From contig NZ_BPFX01000003.1 in NCBI RefSeq assembly GCF_019655855.1, positions 62,001 through 126,000 of the forward strand: a DNA stretch of 64,000 nucleotides. The letters run 5' to 3'. Under the pieces are notes generated by a model. The model was not told the origin of the DNA, did no database searches, and was given only the letters and a program-made list of their open reading frames with translations. The position numbers and the translations under genes were made by a program. Of this stretch, positions 32,696 through 41,649 are shown in pieces (the stretch's first letter is position 1; every line of letters starts with the position of its first letter). The stretch comes from Pseudomonas paralcaligenes (lineage in GTDB: Bacteria; Pseudomonadota; Gammaproteobacteria; Pseudomonadales; Pseudomonadaceae).

Positions 32696-35341
32696 TCAGC
32701 AGTCCAGGGGGTTGGTTTTTTCGGGGTCGATGCCGAACTTGGCGATGGCGTCGGCCAGCACCTTGGCTTCGATTTCACCCCGGTCGACCAGCGCCTCGAG
32801 CGCGGCCAGCACCACCCAGTAGCGGTCCACCTCGAAGAAGTGGCGCAGTTTCTTGCGGCTGTCGCTGCGACCGAAGCCGTCGGTACCGAGCACCTTGTAT
32901 TCCTTGCTGGGCACCCACTGGCGCACCTGCTCGGCGAACAGCTTCATGTAGTCGGTGCTGGCCACCACCGGGCCCTTGCGTCCGGACAGGCATTCCTGGA
33001 TGAACGCCTGGCGGGGCTTCTGGCCCGGGTGCAGGCGGTTCCAGCGTTCCACGGCCAGGCCGTCGCGGCGCAGTTCGTTGAAGCTGGTGACGCTCCACAC
33101 GTCCGAACCGATGTTGAACTCGTCACGCAGGATCTTCGCCGCCTCGCGCACCTCGCGCAGGATGGTGCCGCTGCCCAGCAGCTGGACGTGGTGGGCGGCC
33201 TCCTTCTTGTCCTCCTCGAGCAGGTACATGCCCTTGATGATGCCGTCCTCGGCGCCGGCCGGCAGGGCCGGCTGCTGGTAGGACTCGTTCATCACGGTGA
33301 TGTAGTAGAAGACGTTCTGCTGCTGCTCGATCATCTCCTTGATGCCGTGGCGGATGATCACGGCCAGCTCGTAGCCGTAGGTCGGGTCGTAGGTGCGGCA
33401 GTTGGGGATGGTCGAGGCCATGATGTGGCTGTGGCCGTCCTCGTGCTGCAGGCCCTCGCCGTTGAGCGTGGTGCGCCCGGCGGTGCCGCCGACCAGGAAG
33501 CCGCGGGCGCGGCTGTCGCCAGCGGCCCAGGCCAGGTCGCCGATGCGCTGGAAGCCGAACATCGAGTAGAAGATGTAGAACGGCAGCATCGGCTGGTTGT
33601 GGGTGGAGTACGAGGTGCCTGCGGCGATCCAGCTGGACATGGCGCCGGCCTCGTTGATGCCTTCCTCGAGAATCTGGCCCTTCTTGTCCTCGCGATAGAA
33701 CATCACCTGGTCCTTGTCGACCGGCTCGTAGAGCTGGCCCACCGAGGAGTAGATGCCGAGCTGGCGGAACATGCCTTCCATGCCGAAGGTGCGCGCCTCG
33801 TCCGGTACGATGGGCACGATGCGCGCGCCCAGGTCCTTGTCCTTGACCAGCTGCGAGAGGATGCGCACGAAGGCCATGGTGGTGGAGATGTCGCGGTCGC
33901 CGGTGCCGTCGAGGATCGCCTTGAGGGTGTCCAGCGGCGGGGTCGGGATACTGAAACTCTGGGTGCGGCGCTGCGGCACGAAGCCGCCGAGGGCGCCGCG
34001 GCGCTCGTGCAGGTACTTGTATTCCGGGCTGCCCGGCTCGGCCTGGACGAAGGGCAGGTTCTCCAGCTCGTCGTCATTGACCGGGATGTCGAAGCGGTCG
34101 CGGAATTTCTTCAGGCTGTCGATATCGACTTTCTTGGTGTTGTGCGCGGTGTTCTTCGCCTCGCCCGCGCCGGTGCCGTAGCCCTTGATGGTCTTGGCCA
34201 GGATCACGGTCGGCTGGCCCTGGTGGTTCACCGCCTGGTGATAGGCCGCGTACATCTTGTAGGGGTCGTGGCCGCCGCGGTTGAGGTTCCAGATCTCCTG
34301 GTCGGAGAGGTCCTTGACCATCTCCTTCAGCTCGGGGCTGTTGAAGAAGTGTTCGCGCACGTAGGCGCCGTCCTTCGCCTTGTAGTTCTGGTACTCGCCG
34401 TCGATCACCTCGTCCATGCGTTGCTGCAGCAGGCCGTCCTTGTCCTTGGCGAACAGCGGGTCCCAGAAGCGGCCCCAGACCACCTTGTTGACGTTCCACT
34501 CGGCGCCGCGGAACACGCCTTCCAGTTCCTGGATGATCTTGCCGTTGCCGCGCACCGGACCGTCCAGGCGCTGCAGGTTGCAGTTGATCACGAAGATCAG
34601 GTTGTCCAGCTTCTCGCGGCCGGCCAGGGAAATGGCGCCGAGGGATTCCGGCTCGTCGCACTCGCCGTCGCCCATGAAGCACCAGACCTTCTGCTTGCCG
34701 GCGGGGATGTAGCCGCGGCTCTCCAGGTACTTCATGAAGCGCGCCTGGTAGATTGCCTGGATCGGACCCAGGCCCATGGATACGGTGGGGAACTGCCAGA
34801 AGTCCGGCATCAGCCAGGGGTGCGGGTAGGAGGGCAGGCCCTTGCCGTCCACCTCGCGGCGGAAGTTGTTCATCTGCTCTTCGCTGATCCGCCCTTCGAG
34901 GAAGGCGCGGGCGTAGATGCCGGGGCTGGCGTGGCCCTGGTAGAACACCAGGTCGCCGCCGTGCTCCTCGGTCGGGGCCTGAAAGAAGTAGTTGAAGCCG
35001 ATGTCGTAGAGGGTCGCGCTGGAGGCGAAGCTGGAGATGTGGCCGCCGAGGTCCGGGTCCTGCAGGTTGGTGCGCATCACCATGGCCAGGGCGTTCCAGC
35101 GCACCAGCGAACGGATGCGGCGCTCCATGAACAGGTCGCCGGGCATGCGTGCCTCGTGGCCGACCGGGATGGTGTTGCGGTAGGGCGTGGTGATCGCGTA
35201 GGGCAACTGGGTGCCGCTGCGGGTGGCCAGTTCGCCCATGCGGGTCAGCAGGTAGTGGGCGCGGTCTTCACCCTCCTTGTCGAGGACGGACTCGAGGGCG
35301 TCCAGCCATTCCTGGGTTTCGACGGGATCGAGGTCTTGCAT
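32696..35341 (-). CDS. aceE: Pyruvate dehydrogenase E1 component
   Basis: 881 residues, matching gamma-proteobacterial homodimeric E1. The thiamine-diphosphate motif GDGECDEPESL leads into VINCNLQRLDG; the C-terminal transketolase-like regions include ASTIPNCRTYDPTYGYE. It decarboxylates pyruvate and passes acetyl to AceF. ATG 35341 begins the conserved MQDLDPVETQEW; the longer upstream frame covers promoter DNA. Two perfect 13-bp operator-like repeats lie 110-175 bp upstream. Confidence 0.97.
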   Translation of the reverse strand: MQDLDPVETQEWLDALESVLDKEGEDRAHYLLTRMGELATRSGTQLPYAITTPYRNTIPVGHEARMPGDLFMERRIRSLVRWNALAMVMRTNLQDPDLGGHISSFASSATLYDIGFNYFFQAPTEEHGGDLVFYQGHASPGIYARAFLEGRISEEQMNNFRREVDGKGLPSYPHPWLMPDFWQFPTVSMGLGPIQAIYQARFMKYLESRGYIPAGKQKVWCFMGDGECDEPESLGAISLAGREKLDNLIFVINCNLQRLDGPVRGNGKIIQELEGVFRGAEWNVNKVVWGRFWDPLFAKDKDGLLQQRMDEVIDGEYQNYKAKDGAYVREHFFNSPELKEMVKDLSDQEIWNLNRGGHDPYKMYAAYHQAVNHQGQPTVILAKTIKGYGTGAGEAKNTAHNTKKVDIDSLKKFRDRFDIPVNDDELENLPFVQAEPGSPEYKYLHERRGALGGFVPQRRTQSFSIPTPPLDTLKAILDGTGDRDISTTMAFVRILSQLVKDKDLGARIVPIVPDEARTFGMEGMFRQLGIYSSVGQLYEPVDKDQVMFYREDKKGQILEEGINEAGAMSSWIAAGTSYSTHNQPMLPFYIFYSMFGFQRIGDLAWAAGDSRARGFLVGGTAGRTTLNGEGLQHEDGHSHIMASTIPNCRTYDPTYGYELAVIIRHGIKEMIEQQQNVFYYITVMNESYQQPALPAGAEDGIIKGMYLLEEDKKEAAHHVQLLGSGTILREVREAAKILRDEFNIGSDVWSVTSFNELRRDGLAVERWNRLHPGQKPRQAFIQECLSGRKGPVVASTDYMKLFAEQVRQWVPSKEYKVLGTDGFGRSDSRKKLRHFFEVDRYWVVLAALEALVDRGEIEAKVLADAIAKFGIDPEKTNPLDC

Positions 35342-35451
35342 GGCTTGCTCCAGGGCGGAAAGGCTTCCAGAATCGGAGGCCTGGGCTCGTGCCCGCTTTT
35401 TGGGCGGGCCACGTGAAGTCGTGATCGACCAGGGTGCTCGTGGTCGCTTTT

Positions 35452-35516
35452 GTAGTTTTACTACATTTCGATGGTGGCTGTAGAGCCCGGGACACATTCT
35501 TTAGTAGTAAAACTAC
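35452..35516. promoter_or_regulatory. Twin operator-like palindromes in the aceE-glnE divergent promoter
   Basis: GTAGT-TTT-ACTAC at 35452-35464 and GTAGT-AAA-ACTAC at 35504-35516, both perfect, centres 52 bp apart (about five helical turns). They fit the GntR/FadR subfamily operator pattern TnGTnnnACnA used by PdhR-like regulators. Placement 110-175 bp before aceE and 68-132 bp before glnE suggests a looped repressor complex acting on aceEF. The regulator gene is not in this window. Confidence 0.6.
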
Positions 35517-35583
35517 AGTTTTCAGCAAGGGCAGTGGCGCCTGGGTGGAGTCGGGTTTCACCGCCCGTCCCCAAGGATAGACC

Positions 35584-38487
35584 ATGAGTTTGCCCCCACT
35601 GGCAGCCCTGCCGACCGCTCTGCAACCCCTCGCCGAACGTGCCTCCGCGCTGCTGCCCGAGGGCTGGTCCGCGACACGGACGGAGGCCTGGCGACGGCTC
35701 TGCGCGCTCAGCGATTTCGTCCACGAGCAGGCCGTGCGCGATGCCGGGTTGCTGCCGGCGCTGGGCGACAGCGGCGAGCTGGAGCGGCGTTTCGCCGCGG
35801 GCGAACTGCGCGAGCAACTGCAGGCCCTGCTGGCGGACTGCGCCGACGAGGACGAACTGGGCCGCCGCCTGCGTCGCTTCCGCAACCACCAGCAGGTGCG
35901 CATCATCTGGCGCGACCTGAACCGCCTGGCCGACCTGGCCGAGACCTGCCGCGACCTCTCCGACCTGGCCGACGCCTGCATCGACGGTGCCTACCAGTGG
36001 CTCTACCCGCGCCACTGCGAGCAGTTCGGCACGCCGATCGGCAGCCGCTCCGGCCAGGCGCAGCATCTGGTCATCCTCGGCATGGGCAAGCTGGGCGCTT
36101 TCGAACTCAATTTGTCCTCGGACATCGACCTGATCTTCGGCTACCCGGAGGGCGGCGAGACCGAGGGTGTCAAGCGCTCGCTGGACAACCAGGAGTTCTT
36201 CACCCGCCTGGGCCAGCGCCTGATCAAGGCGCTCGACGCGATCACCGTCGAGGGCTTCGTGTTCCGCGTCGACATGCGCCTGCGGCCCTACGGCTCGTCC
36301 GGCGCGCTAGTGCTCAGCTTCAACGCGCTGGAGCAGTACTACCAGGACCAGGGCCGCGACTGGGAACGCTACGCCATGATCAAGGCGCGGGTGGTCGGCG
36401 GCGACCAGGCCGCCGGCAAGCAGCTGCTGGAGATGCTGCGGCCCTTCGTCTACCGCCGCTACCTGGACTTCTCCGCCATCGAGGCGCTGCGCTCGATGAA
36501 GCAGCTGATCCAGCAGGAAGTGCGGCGCAAGGGCATGAGCGACAACGTCAAGCTCGGCTCCGGCGGCATCCGCGAGGTGGAGTTCATCGCCCAGGCCTTC
36601 CAGCTGATCCACGGCGGGCGCGACCTCAGTCTGCAGCAGCGGCCTCTGCTCAAGGTGCTCGACACCCTGGAGGGCCAGGGCTACCTGCCGCCGGCGGTGG
36701 TCGCCGAGATGAAGGAGGGTTACGAATTCCTGCGCTACACCGAGCACGCCCTGCAGGCCATCGCCGACCGTCAGACCCAGATGCTGCCGGACGACGACTT
36801 AGACCGTGCGCGGGTGGCCTGCATCATGGGCTTCGCCGACTGGGCGAGCTTCCTTGAACAGCTGGCGTACTGGCGCGGGCGCATCGAGTGGCACTTCCGC
36901 CAGGTGATCGCCGACCCGGACGAGGAAGACGACGGCGAGGTCGAGACCTGCGTCGGCGGCGAGTGGCTGCCGCTGTGGGAGGAGGCGCTGGAGCCGGAGA
37001 TGGCCGAGCGCCAGTTGGCCGAGGCCGGCTTCGAGGACCCGGCGGCCGCGCTCAAGCGGCTCATCGACCTGCGCGGCGGCACCCAGGTGCGCACCATGCA
37101 GCGCCTTGGTCGCGAGCGCCTGGACGCCTTCGTCCCGCGCCTGCTGGCCCAGGCGGTGGAACACGACAAGCCGGACCTGGTGCTGGAGCGGGTGCTGCCC
37201 CTGGTCGAGGCGGTGGCACGGCGCTCGGCCTACCTGGTGCTGCTCACCGAGAATCCCGGCGCGCTGCTGCGGCTGATGACCCTGTGCGCGGCCAGCCCGT
37301 GGATCGCCGAGCAGATCACCCGCTTCCCGCTGCTGCTCGACGAGCTGCTCAACGAGGGCCGCCTGTTCAAGCCGCCGCTGGCGCCGGAGCTGGCCGCCGA
37401 GCTGCGCGAGCGCCTGACCCGCATCCCCGAGGACGATCTGGAGCAGCAGATGGAGGCCCTGCGCCACTTCAAGCTGGCCCACGGCCTGCGCGTGGCCGCC
37501 TCGGAGATCGCCGGCACCCTGCCGCTGATGAAGGTGTCCGACTACCTGACCTGGCTGGCCGAGGCCATCCTCGACCAGGTGCTGGCCCTGGCCTGGCGCC
37601 AGACCGTGGCCAAGCACGGCACGCCGCGGCGCGCCGACGGCAGCCTGTGCGACCCGGACTTCATCATCGTCGGCTACGGCAAGGTCGGCGGCCTGGAGCT
37701 GGGCCACGGCTCCGACCTGGACCTGGTGTTCATCCACGACGGCGACTCCCAGGCCGAGACCGACGGCGCCAAGCCCATCGACGGCGCCCAGTTCTTCGCC
37801 CGCCTGGGCCAGCGCATCATCCACCTGCTGACCACCCAGACCACCTCGGGTCAGCTCTACGAGGTGGACATGCGCCTGCGCCCGTCCGGCGCGGCGGGGC
37901 TGCTGGTCAGCGCCCTCGGCGCGTTCCAGCGCTACCAGGAGAGCGAGGCCTGGACCTGGGAGCACCAGGCCCTGGTGCGCGCCCGCGTGCTGGCCGGCTG
38001 CGAGCGGGTGGCGGCCGGCTTCGAGCGGGTGCGGGCGGCGATCCTCGAACGCGAGCGCGACCCGGCCACGCTGCAGGCGGAAGTCAGCGAGATGCGCGCC
38101 AAGATGCGCGACAACCTGGGCACCCCGGCGACCGCCGCCGGCACTGCGGAAAATGCCTTCGAGGCGGCGTCCTCCTTCGATCTGAAGCAGGACGCCGGTG
38201 GTATCGTCGATATCGAATTTATGGTGCAATACGCGGCCCTGGCGTGGTCGCGGCAGCATCCCGAGCTGCACCGCTACACCGACAACATCCGCATTCTCGA
38301 CGGCCTGCGCGATGTCGGGCTGATGCCCGCCGCCGACGTCGAGCTGCTGCAGGAGGCCTATAAGGCCTATCGCTCCGCCGCCCACCGGCAGGCGCTGCAG
38401 AAACAGCCGGGCAAGGTGGGCGGCGACCAGTTCGCCGAGGAACGGCGCAGCGTGATGCGCCTGTGGCGCGAGCTGGGGCTGAGCTGA
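35584..38487 (+). CDS. glnE: Glutamine synthetase adenylyltransferase/adenylyl-removing enzyme
   Basis: 967 residues with two nucleotidyltransferase domains: an N-terminal adenylyl-removing one (GMGKLGAFELNLSSDIDLIF, about residue 160) and a C-terminal adenylylating one (GYGKVGGLELGHGSDLDLVF, about residue 695), separated by the regulatory region. It turns glutamine synthetase off or on according to PII state. Divergent from aceE; same neighbour order as PAO1 (PA5014). Confidence 0.96.
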   Translation: MSLPPLAALPTALQPLAERASALLPEGWSATRTEAWRRLCALSDFVHEQAVRDAGLLPALGDSGELERRFAAGELREQLQALLADCADEDELGRRLRRFRNHQQVRIIWRDLNRLADLAETCRDLSDLADACIDGAYQWLYPRHCEQFGTPIGSRSGQAQHLVILGMGKLGAFELNLSSDIDLIFGYPEGGETEGVKRSLDNQEFFTRLGQRLIKALDAITVEGFVFRVDMRLRPYGSSGALVLSFNALEQYYQDQGRDWERYAMIKARVVGGDQAAGKQLLEMLRPFVYRRYLDFSAIEALRSMKQLIQQEVRRKGMSDNVKLGSGGIREVEFIAQAFQLIHGGRDLSLQQRPLLKVLDTLEGQGYLPPAVVAEMKEGYEFLRYTEHALQAIADRQTQMLPDDDLDRARVACIMGFADWASFLEQLAYWRGRIEWHFRQVIADPDEEDDGEVETCVGGEWLPLWEEALEPEMAERQLAEAGFEDPAAALKRLIDLRGGTQVRTMQRLGRERLDAFVPRLLAQAVEHDKPDLVLERVLPLVEAVARRSAYLVLLTENPGALLRLMTLCAASPWIAEQITRFPLLLDELLNEGRLFKPPLAPELAAELRERLTRIPEDDLEQQMEALRHFKLAHGLRVAASEIAGTLPLMKVSDYLTWLAEAILDQVLALAWRQTVAKHGTPRRADGSLCDPDFIIVGYGKVGGLELGHGSDLDLVFIHDGDSQAETDGAKPIDGAQFFARLGQRIIHLLTTQTTSGQLYEVDMRLRPSGAAGLLVSALGAFQRYQESEAWTWEHQALVRARVLAGCERVAAGFERVRAAILERERDPATLQAEVSEMRAKMRDNLGTPATAAGTAENAFEAASSFDLKQDAGGIVDIEFMVQYAALAWSRQHPELHRYTDNIRILDGLRDVGLMPAADVELLQEAYKAYRSAAHRQALQKQPGKVGGDQFAEERRSVMRLWRELGLS

Positions 38488-38534
38488 TCCGGGCCCGCGG
38501 GCTTAACGAAACGAACTCTTGAGGAGTGGCAAAG

Positions 38535-39458
38535 ATGTCGATGGCCGACCGCGATGGCGTGATCTGGTATGACGGCGAACTGGTGCAGTGGCGCGAAGCG
38601 ACCACCCACGTACTGACCCATACCCTGCACTACGGCATGGGCGTGTTCGAGGGTGTGCGCGCCTACAACACCCCGGACGGCACCGCCATCTTCCGCCTCC
38701 AGGCGCACACCGACCGCCTGTTCGACTCGGCCCACATCATGGGCATGAAGATCCCCTTCACCAAGGAGGAGATCAACGAAGCCACCCGCGCCGCCGTGCG
38801 CGAGAACAACCTGGAAACCGCCTACATCCGCCCGATGGTGTTCTACGGAAGCGAGGCCATGGGCCTGCGCGCCACCGGTCTGAAGGTGCGGGTGATCGTC
38901 GCCGCCTGGCACTGGGGTGCCTACATGGGCGAAGAGGCGTTGCAGAAAGGCATCAAGGTGCGCACCAGCTCCTTCACCCGCCACCACGTCAACATCTCCA
39001 TGACCCGCGCCAAGGCCAACGGCAACTACATCAACTCGATGCTGGCCCTGCAGGAGGCCATCTCCGGCGGCGCCGACGAGGCCCTGCTGCTGGACCCGGA
39101 AGGCTACGTGGCCGAGGGCTCGGGCGAGAACATCTTCCTGGTCAAGAACGGCGTGGTGTACACCCCGGAAGTGACCTCCTGCCTGAATGGCATCACCCGC
39201 GCCACCATCCTGACCCTGGCCGCCGAGCTGGGCATCGAGGTGGTGGAGAAGCGCATCACCCGCGACGAGGTGTACATCGCCGACGAGGCCTTCTTCACCG
39301 GCACCGCCGCCGAAGTCACGCCGATCCGCGAAGTGGACGGCCGCCAGATCGGCATCGGCAGCCGCGGCCCGGTCACCGAGAAGCTGCAGAAGGCCTACTT
39401 CGACCTGGTCACCGGCAAGACCGGCGCCCACGCCGAGTGGCGCACCCCGGTCAAGTGA
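38535..39458 (+). CDS. ilvE: Branched-chain amino acid aminotransferase
   Basis: 307 residues of the class IV PLP enzymes. Seen: HYGMGVFEGVRAY, the PLP-lysine region around SSFTRHHVNISMTRAKANGNYINS, LDPEGYVAEGSGENIF and FFTGTAAEVTPIREVDGR. It converts 2-oxo acids to Val, Leu and Ile. GAGGAG eight bases before ATG 38535 decides the start; an ATG at 38526 overlaps that site. Confidence 0.96.
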   Translation: MSMADRDGVIWYDGELVQWREATTHVLTHTLHYGMGVFEGVRAYNTPDGTAIFRLQAHTDRLFDSAHIMGMKIPFTKEEINEATRAAVRENNLETAYIRPMVFYGSEAMGLRATGLKVRVIVAAWHWGAYMGEEALQKGIKVRTSSFTRHHVNISMTRAKANGNYINSMLALQEAISGGADEALLLDPEGYVAEGSGENIFLVKNGVVYTPEVTSCLNGITRATILTLAAELGIEVVEKRITRDEVYIADEAFFTGTAAEVTPIREVDGRQIGIGSRGPVTEKLQKAYFDLVTGKTGAHAEWRTPVK

Positions 39459-39510
39459 GACCGATTGAAAAAGCGTGACTGCGCCCCGATCTTGTAGTCA
39501 CGAATCGGTC
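39459..39510 (+). terminator. Long hairpin after ilvE
   Basis: GACCGATT (from 39459) pairs with AATCGGTC (ending 39510), and inner GTGACT pairs with AGTCAC, followed by GTTT. A probable weak terminator of ilvE and spacer before the LPS cluster. Confidence 0.5.
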
Positions 39511-39553
39511 GTTTCGCCGAGGCATGCTCGCCCCGACGAGCCGGTCGAGCGAC

Positions 39554-39591
39554 TATAAAGAGGCGGTGACTGGGGAGGCGCGAGCCTCCCC
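39554..39591 (+). promoter_or_regulatory. waaF leader: -10 box and GNRA-capped hairpin
   Basis: A TATAAA -10 candidate at 39554-39559 is followed, in the expected 5' leader, by the perfect hairpin GGGGAGGC-gcga-GCCTCCCC (39572-39591), whose loop is a stable GNRA tetraloop. It ends about 20 bases before waaF. Could protect the LPS operon mRNA or influence translation. No strong -35 seen. Confidence 0.5.
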
Positions 39592-39610
39592 GCTCATTTC
39601 CGGAGCCCTG

Positions 39611-40648
39611 ATGAGAATACTGATCGTAGGTCCCAGCTGGGTCGGCGACATGGTGATGGCCCAGACGCTGTTCGTCTGCCTCAGGCAGCGCCATCCCGGC
39701 TGCGAGATCGACGTGCTGGCCCCCGAGTGGAGCCGGCCGATCCTCGAACGCATGCCCGAGGTGCGCCAGGCGCTGAGCTTCCCGCTCGGCCACGGCGTGC
39801 TGGACATCGCCACCCGCCGGCGGATCGGCAAGTCCCTGGCCGGCCGGTACGACCAGGCGATCCTGCTGCCCAACTCGCTGAAGTCGGCGCTGGTGCCGTT
39901 CTTCGCCGGGACTCCCAAGCGCACCGGCTGGAAGGGCGAGATGCGCTACGGCCTGCTCAACGACATCCGCAAGCTGGACAAGGAGCGCTACCCGCTGATG
40001 ATCGAGCGCTTCATGGCGCTCGCCTACGAGCCGGGCGCCGAGATTCCCCGGCCCTACCCGCAGCCGCGCCTGGCCATCGACGAGGCCAGCCGCGACGCGG
40101 CCCTGGCCAAGTTCGGCCTGGGCCTGGACCGGCCGGTGCTGGCCCTGTGCCCCGGCGCCGAGTTCGGCGAGGCCAAGCGCTGGCCGGTGGAGCACTACGC
40201 CAAGGTGGCGGAGGTCAAGATCCGCGCCGGCTGGCAGGTCTGGCTGTTCGGCTCGAAGAACGACCATCCCGGCTGCGAGGACATCCGCAACCGCCTGATC
40301 CCCGGCCTGCGCGAGGAGGCGGTTAACCTGGCCGGCGCGACCAGCCTGGCCGAGGCCATCGACCTGATGTCCGCCGCCGGCGCCGTGGTCTCCAACGACT
40401 CCGGCCTGATGCACGTGGCCGCCGCGCTGAACCGCCCGCTGGTGTCGGTGTACGGTTCCACCTCGCCGCAGTTCACCCCGCCGCTGGCGGACCGGGTGGA
40501 GATCGTCCGCCTGGGCCTGGACTGCAGCCCCTGCTTCGACCGCACCTGCCGCTTCGGCCACTACAACTGCCTGCGCGAGCTGAAGCCGCGTCCGGTACTG
40601 GAGGCGCTGGAGCGTCTCGCCGGCGACCCCGTCGAGGTCACCGGATGA
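39611..40648 (+). CDS. waaF: ADP-heptose:LPS heptosyltransferase II
   Basis: 345-residue GT9 enzyme. N-terminal MRILIVGPSWVGDMVMAQ, then LCPGAEFGEAKRWP and VSNDSGLMHVAAAL are diagnostic of WaaF. It adds the second L-glycero-D-manno-heptose to the inner core. GGAG precedes ATG 39611. First gene of the LPS operon, overlapping waaC by four bases. Confidence 0.96.
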   Translation: MRILIVGPSWVGDMVMAQTLFVCLRQRHPGCEIDVLAPEWSRPILERMPEVRQALSFPLGHGVLDIATRRRIGKSLAGRYDQAILLPNSLKSALVPFFAGTPKRTGWKGEMRYGLLNDIRKLDKERYPLMIERFMALAYEPGAEIPRPYPQPRLAIDEASRDAALAKFGLGLDRPVLALCPGAEFGEAKRWPVEHYAKVAEVKIRAGWQVWLFGSKNDHPGCEDIRNRLIPGLREEAVNLAGATSLAEAIDLMSAAGAVVSNDSGLMHVAAALNRPLVSVYGSTSPQFTPPLADRVEIVRLGLDCSPCFDRTCRFGHYNCLRELKPRPVLEALERLAGDPVEVTG

Positions 40649-41649
40649 GGGTTTTGCTGATCAAGACCTCGTCCCTCGGCGACGTGATCCACACCCTGCC
40701 GGCACTCACCGACGCGGCGCGGGCCATTCCCGGCATCCAGTTCGACTGGGTGGTGGAAGAGGGCTTCGCCGAGATTCCGGCCTGGCACCCGGCCGTGGCC
40801 CAGGTGATCCCGGTGGCCATCCGCCGCTGGCGCAAGCACCTGCTGCAGACCTGGAAGAGCGGTGAGTGGCGGCGCTTCAAGCAGCGTCTGGGCGAGGTCG
40901 ACTACGACCTGGTGATCGACGCCCAGGGCCTGTTCAAGAGCGCCGTGCTGACCCGCTACGCCAAGGCGCCGGTGGCCGGCCTGGACCGCGACTCGGCGCG
41001 CGAGCCCATCGCCTGCCGCTTCTACGACCGCCTGTACCCGGTGCCCAGGGAGCAGCACGCCCTGGAACGCACCCGCCAGCTGTTCGCCCAGGCGCTCGGC
41101 TACGAACTGCCGCAGCAGATCGGCGACTACGGCCTGGACCGAGCGGCCATGGCGGATGCCTCGGCGCAGCCCTACCTGCTGTTCCTGCATGGCACCACCT
41201 GGGCCAGCAAGCACTGGCCGGAGGCCGACTGGCGCGCGCTGGCCGAGCGCATGGCCGGACAGGGCTGGGCGATCCGCCTGCCTTGGGGCAGCGAGGCGGA
41301 GCGCGAGCGCGCCCAGAGCATCGTCGCCGGCATCGACAACGCTGCCGTGCTGCCGAAACTGAACCTGGCCGGCGTGGCCAAGGTGATTGCCGGTGCCACC
41401 GCCTGCGTCGCCGTGGACACCGGCCTCGGCCACCTGGCCGCGGCGCTCGACGTGCCGACCCTCTCCCTCTACGGGCCGACCCTGCCGGGCAAGGTCGGCG
41501 CCTACGGCCGCGGCCAGGTGCACCTGTGCGCCAGCGGCCCGGAGGCAGGCAAGGGTGACCGCCGCAAGCCCTGCTTCGACGGCCTCGACGCCCGGCGCGT
41601 GGGCGACGAGCTGAACGCCTTGCTGCTGGCGCAGCAGGAGGCTGTCTGA
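40645..41649 (+). CDS. waaC: Heptosyltransferase I
   Basis: 334-residue GT9 enzyme with MRVLLIKTSSLGDVIHTLPAL at the start, HGTTWASKHWPEADW and VDTGLGHLAAAL. It adds the first heptose to Kdo2-lipid A. ATGA overlap with waaF upstream and a one-base overlap (TGATG) with waaG downstream. Confidence 0.96.
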   Translation: MRVLLIKTSSLGDVIHTLPALTDAARAIPGIQFDWVVEEGFAEIPAWHPAVAQVIPVAIRRWRKHLLQTWKSGEWRRFKQRLGEVDYDLVIDAQGLFKSAVLTRYAKAPVAGLDRDSAREPIACRFYDRLYPVPREQHALERTRQLFAQALGYELPQQIGDYGLDRAAMADASAQPYLLFLHGTTWASKHWPEADWRALAERMAGQGWAIRLPWGSEAERERAQSIVAGIDNAAVLPKLNLAGVAKVIAGATACVAVDTGLGHLAAALDVPTLSLYGPTLPGKVGAYGRGQVHLCASGPEAGKGDRRKPCFDGLDARRVGDELNALLLAQQEAV

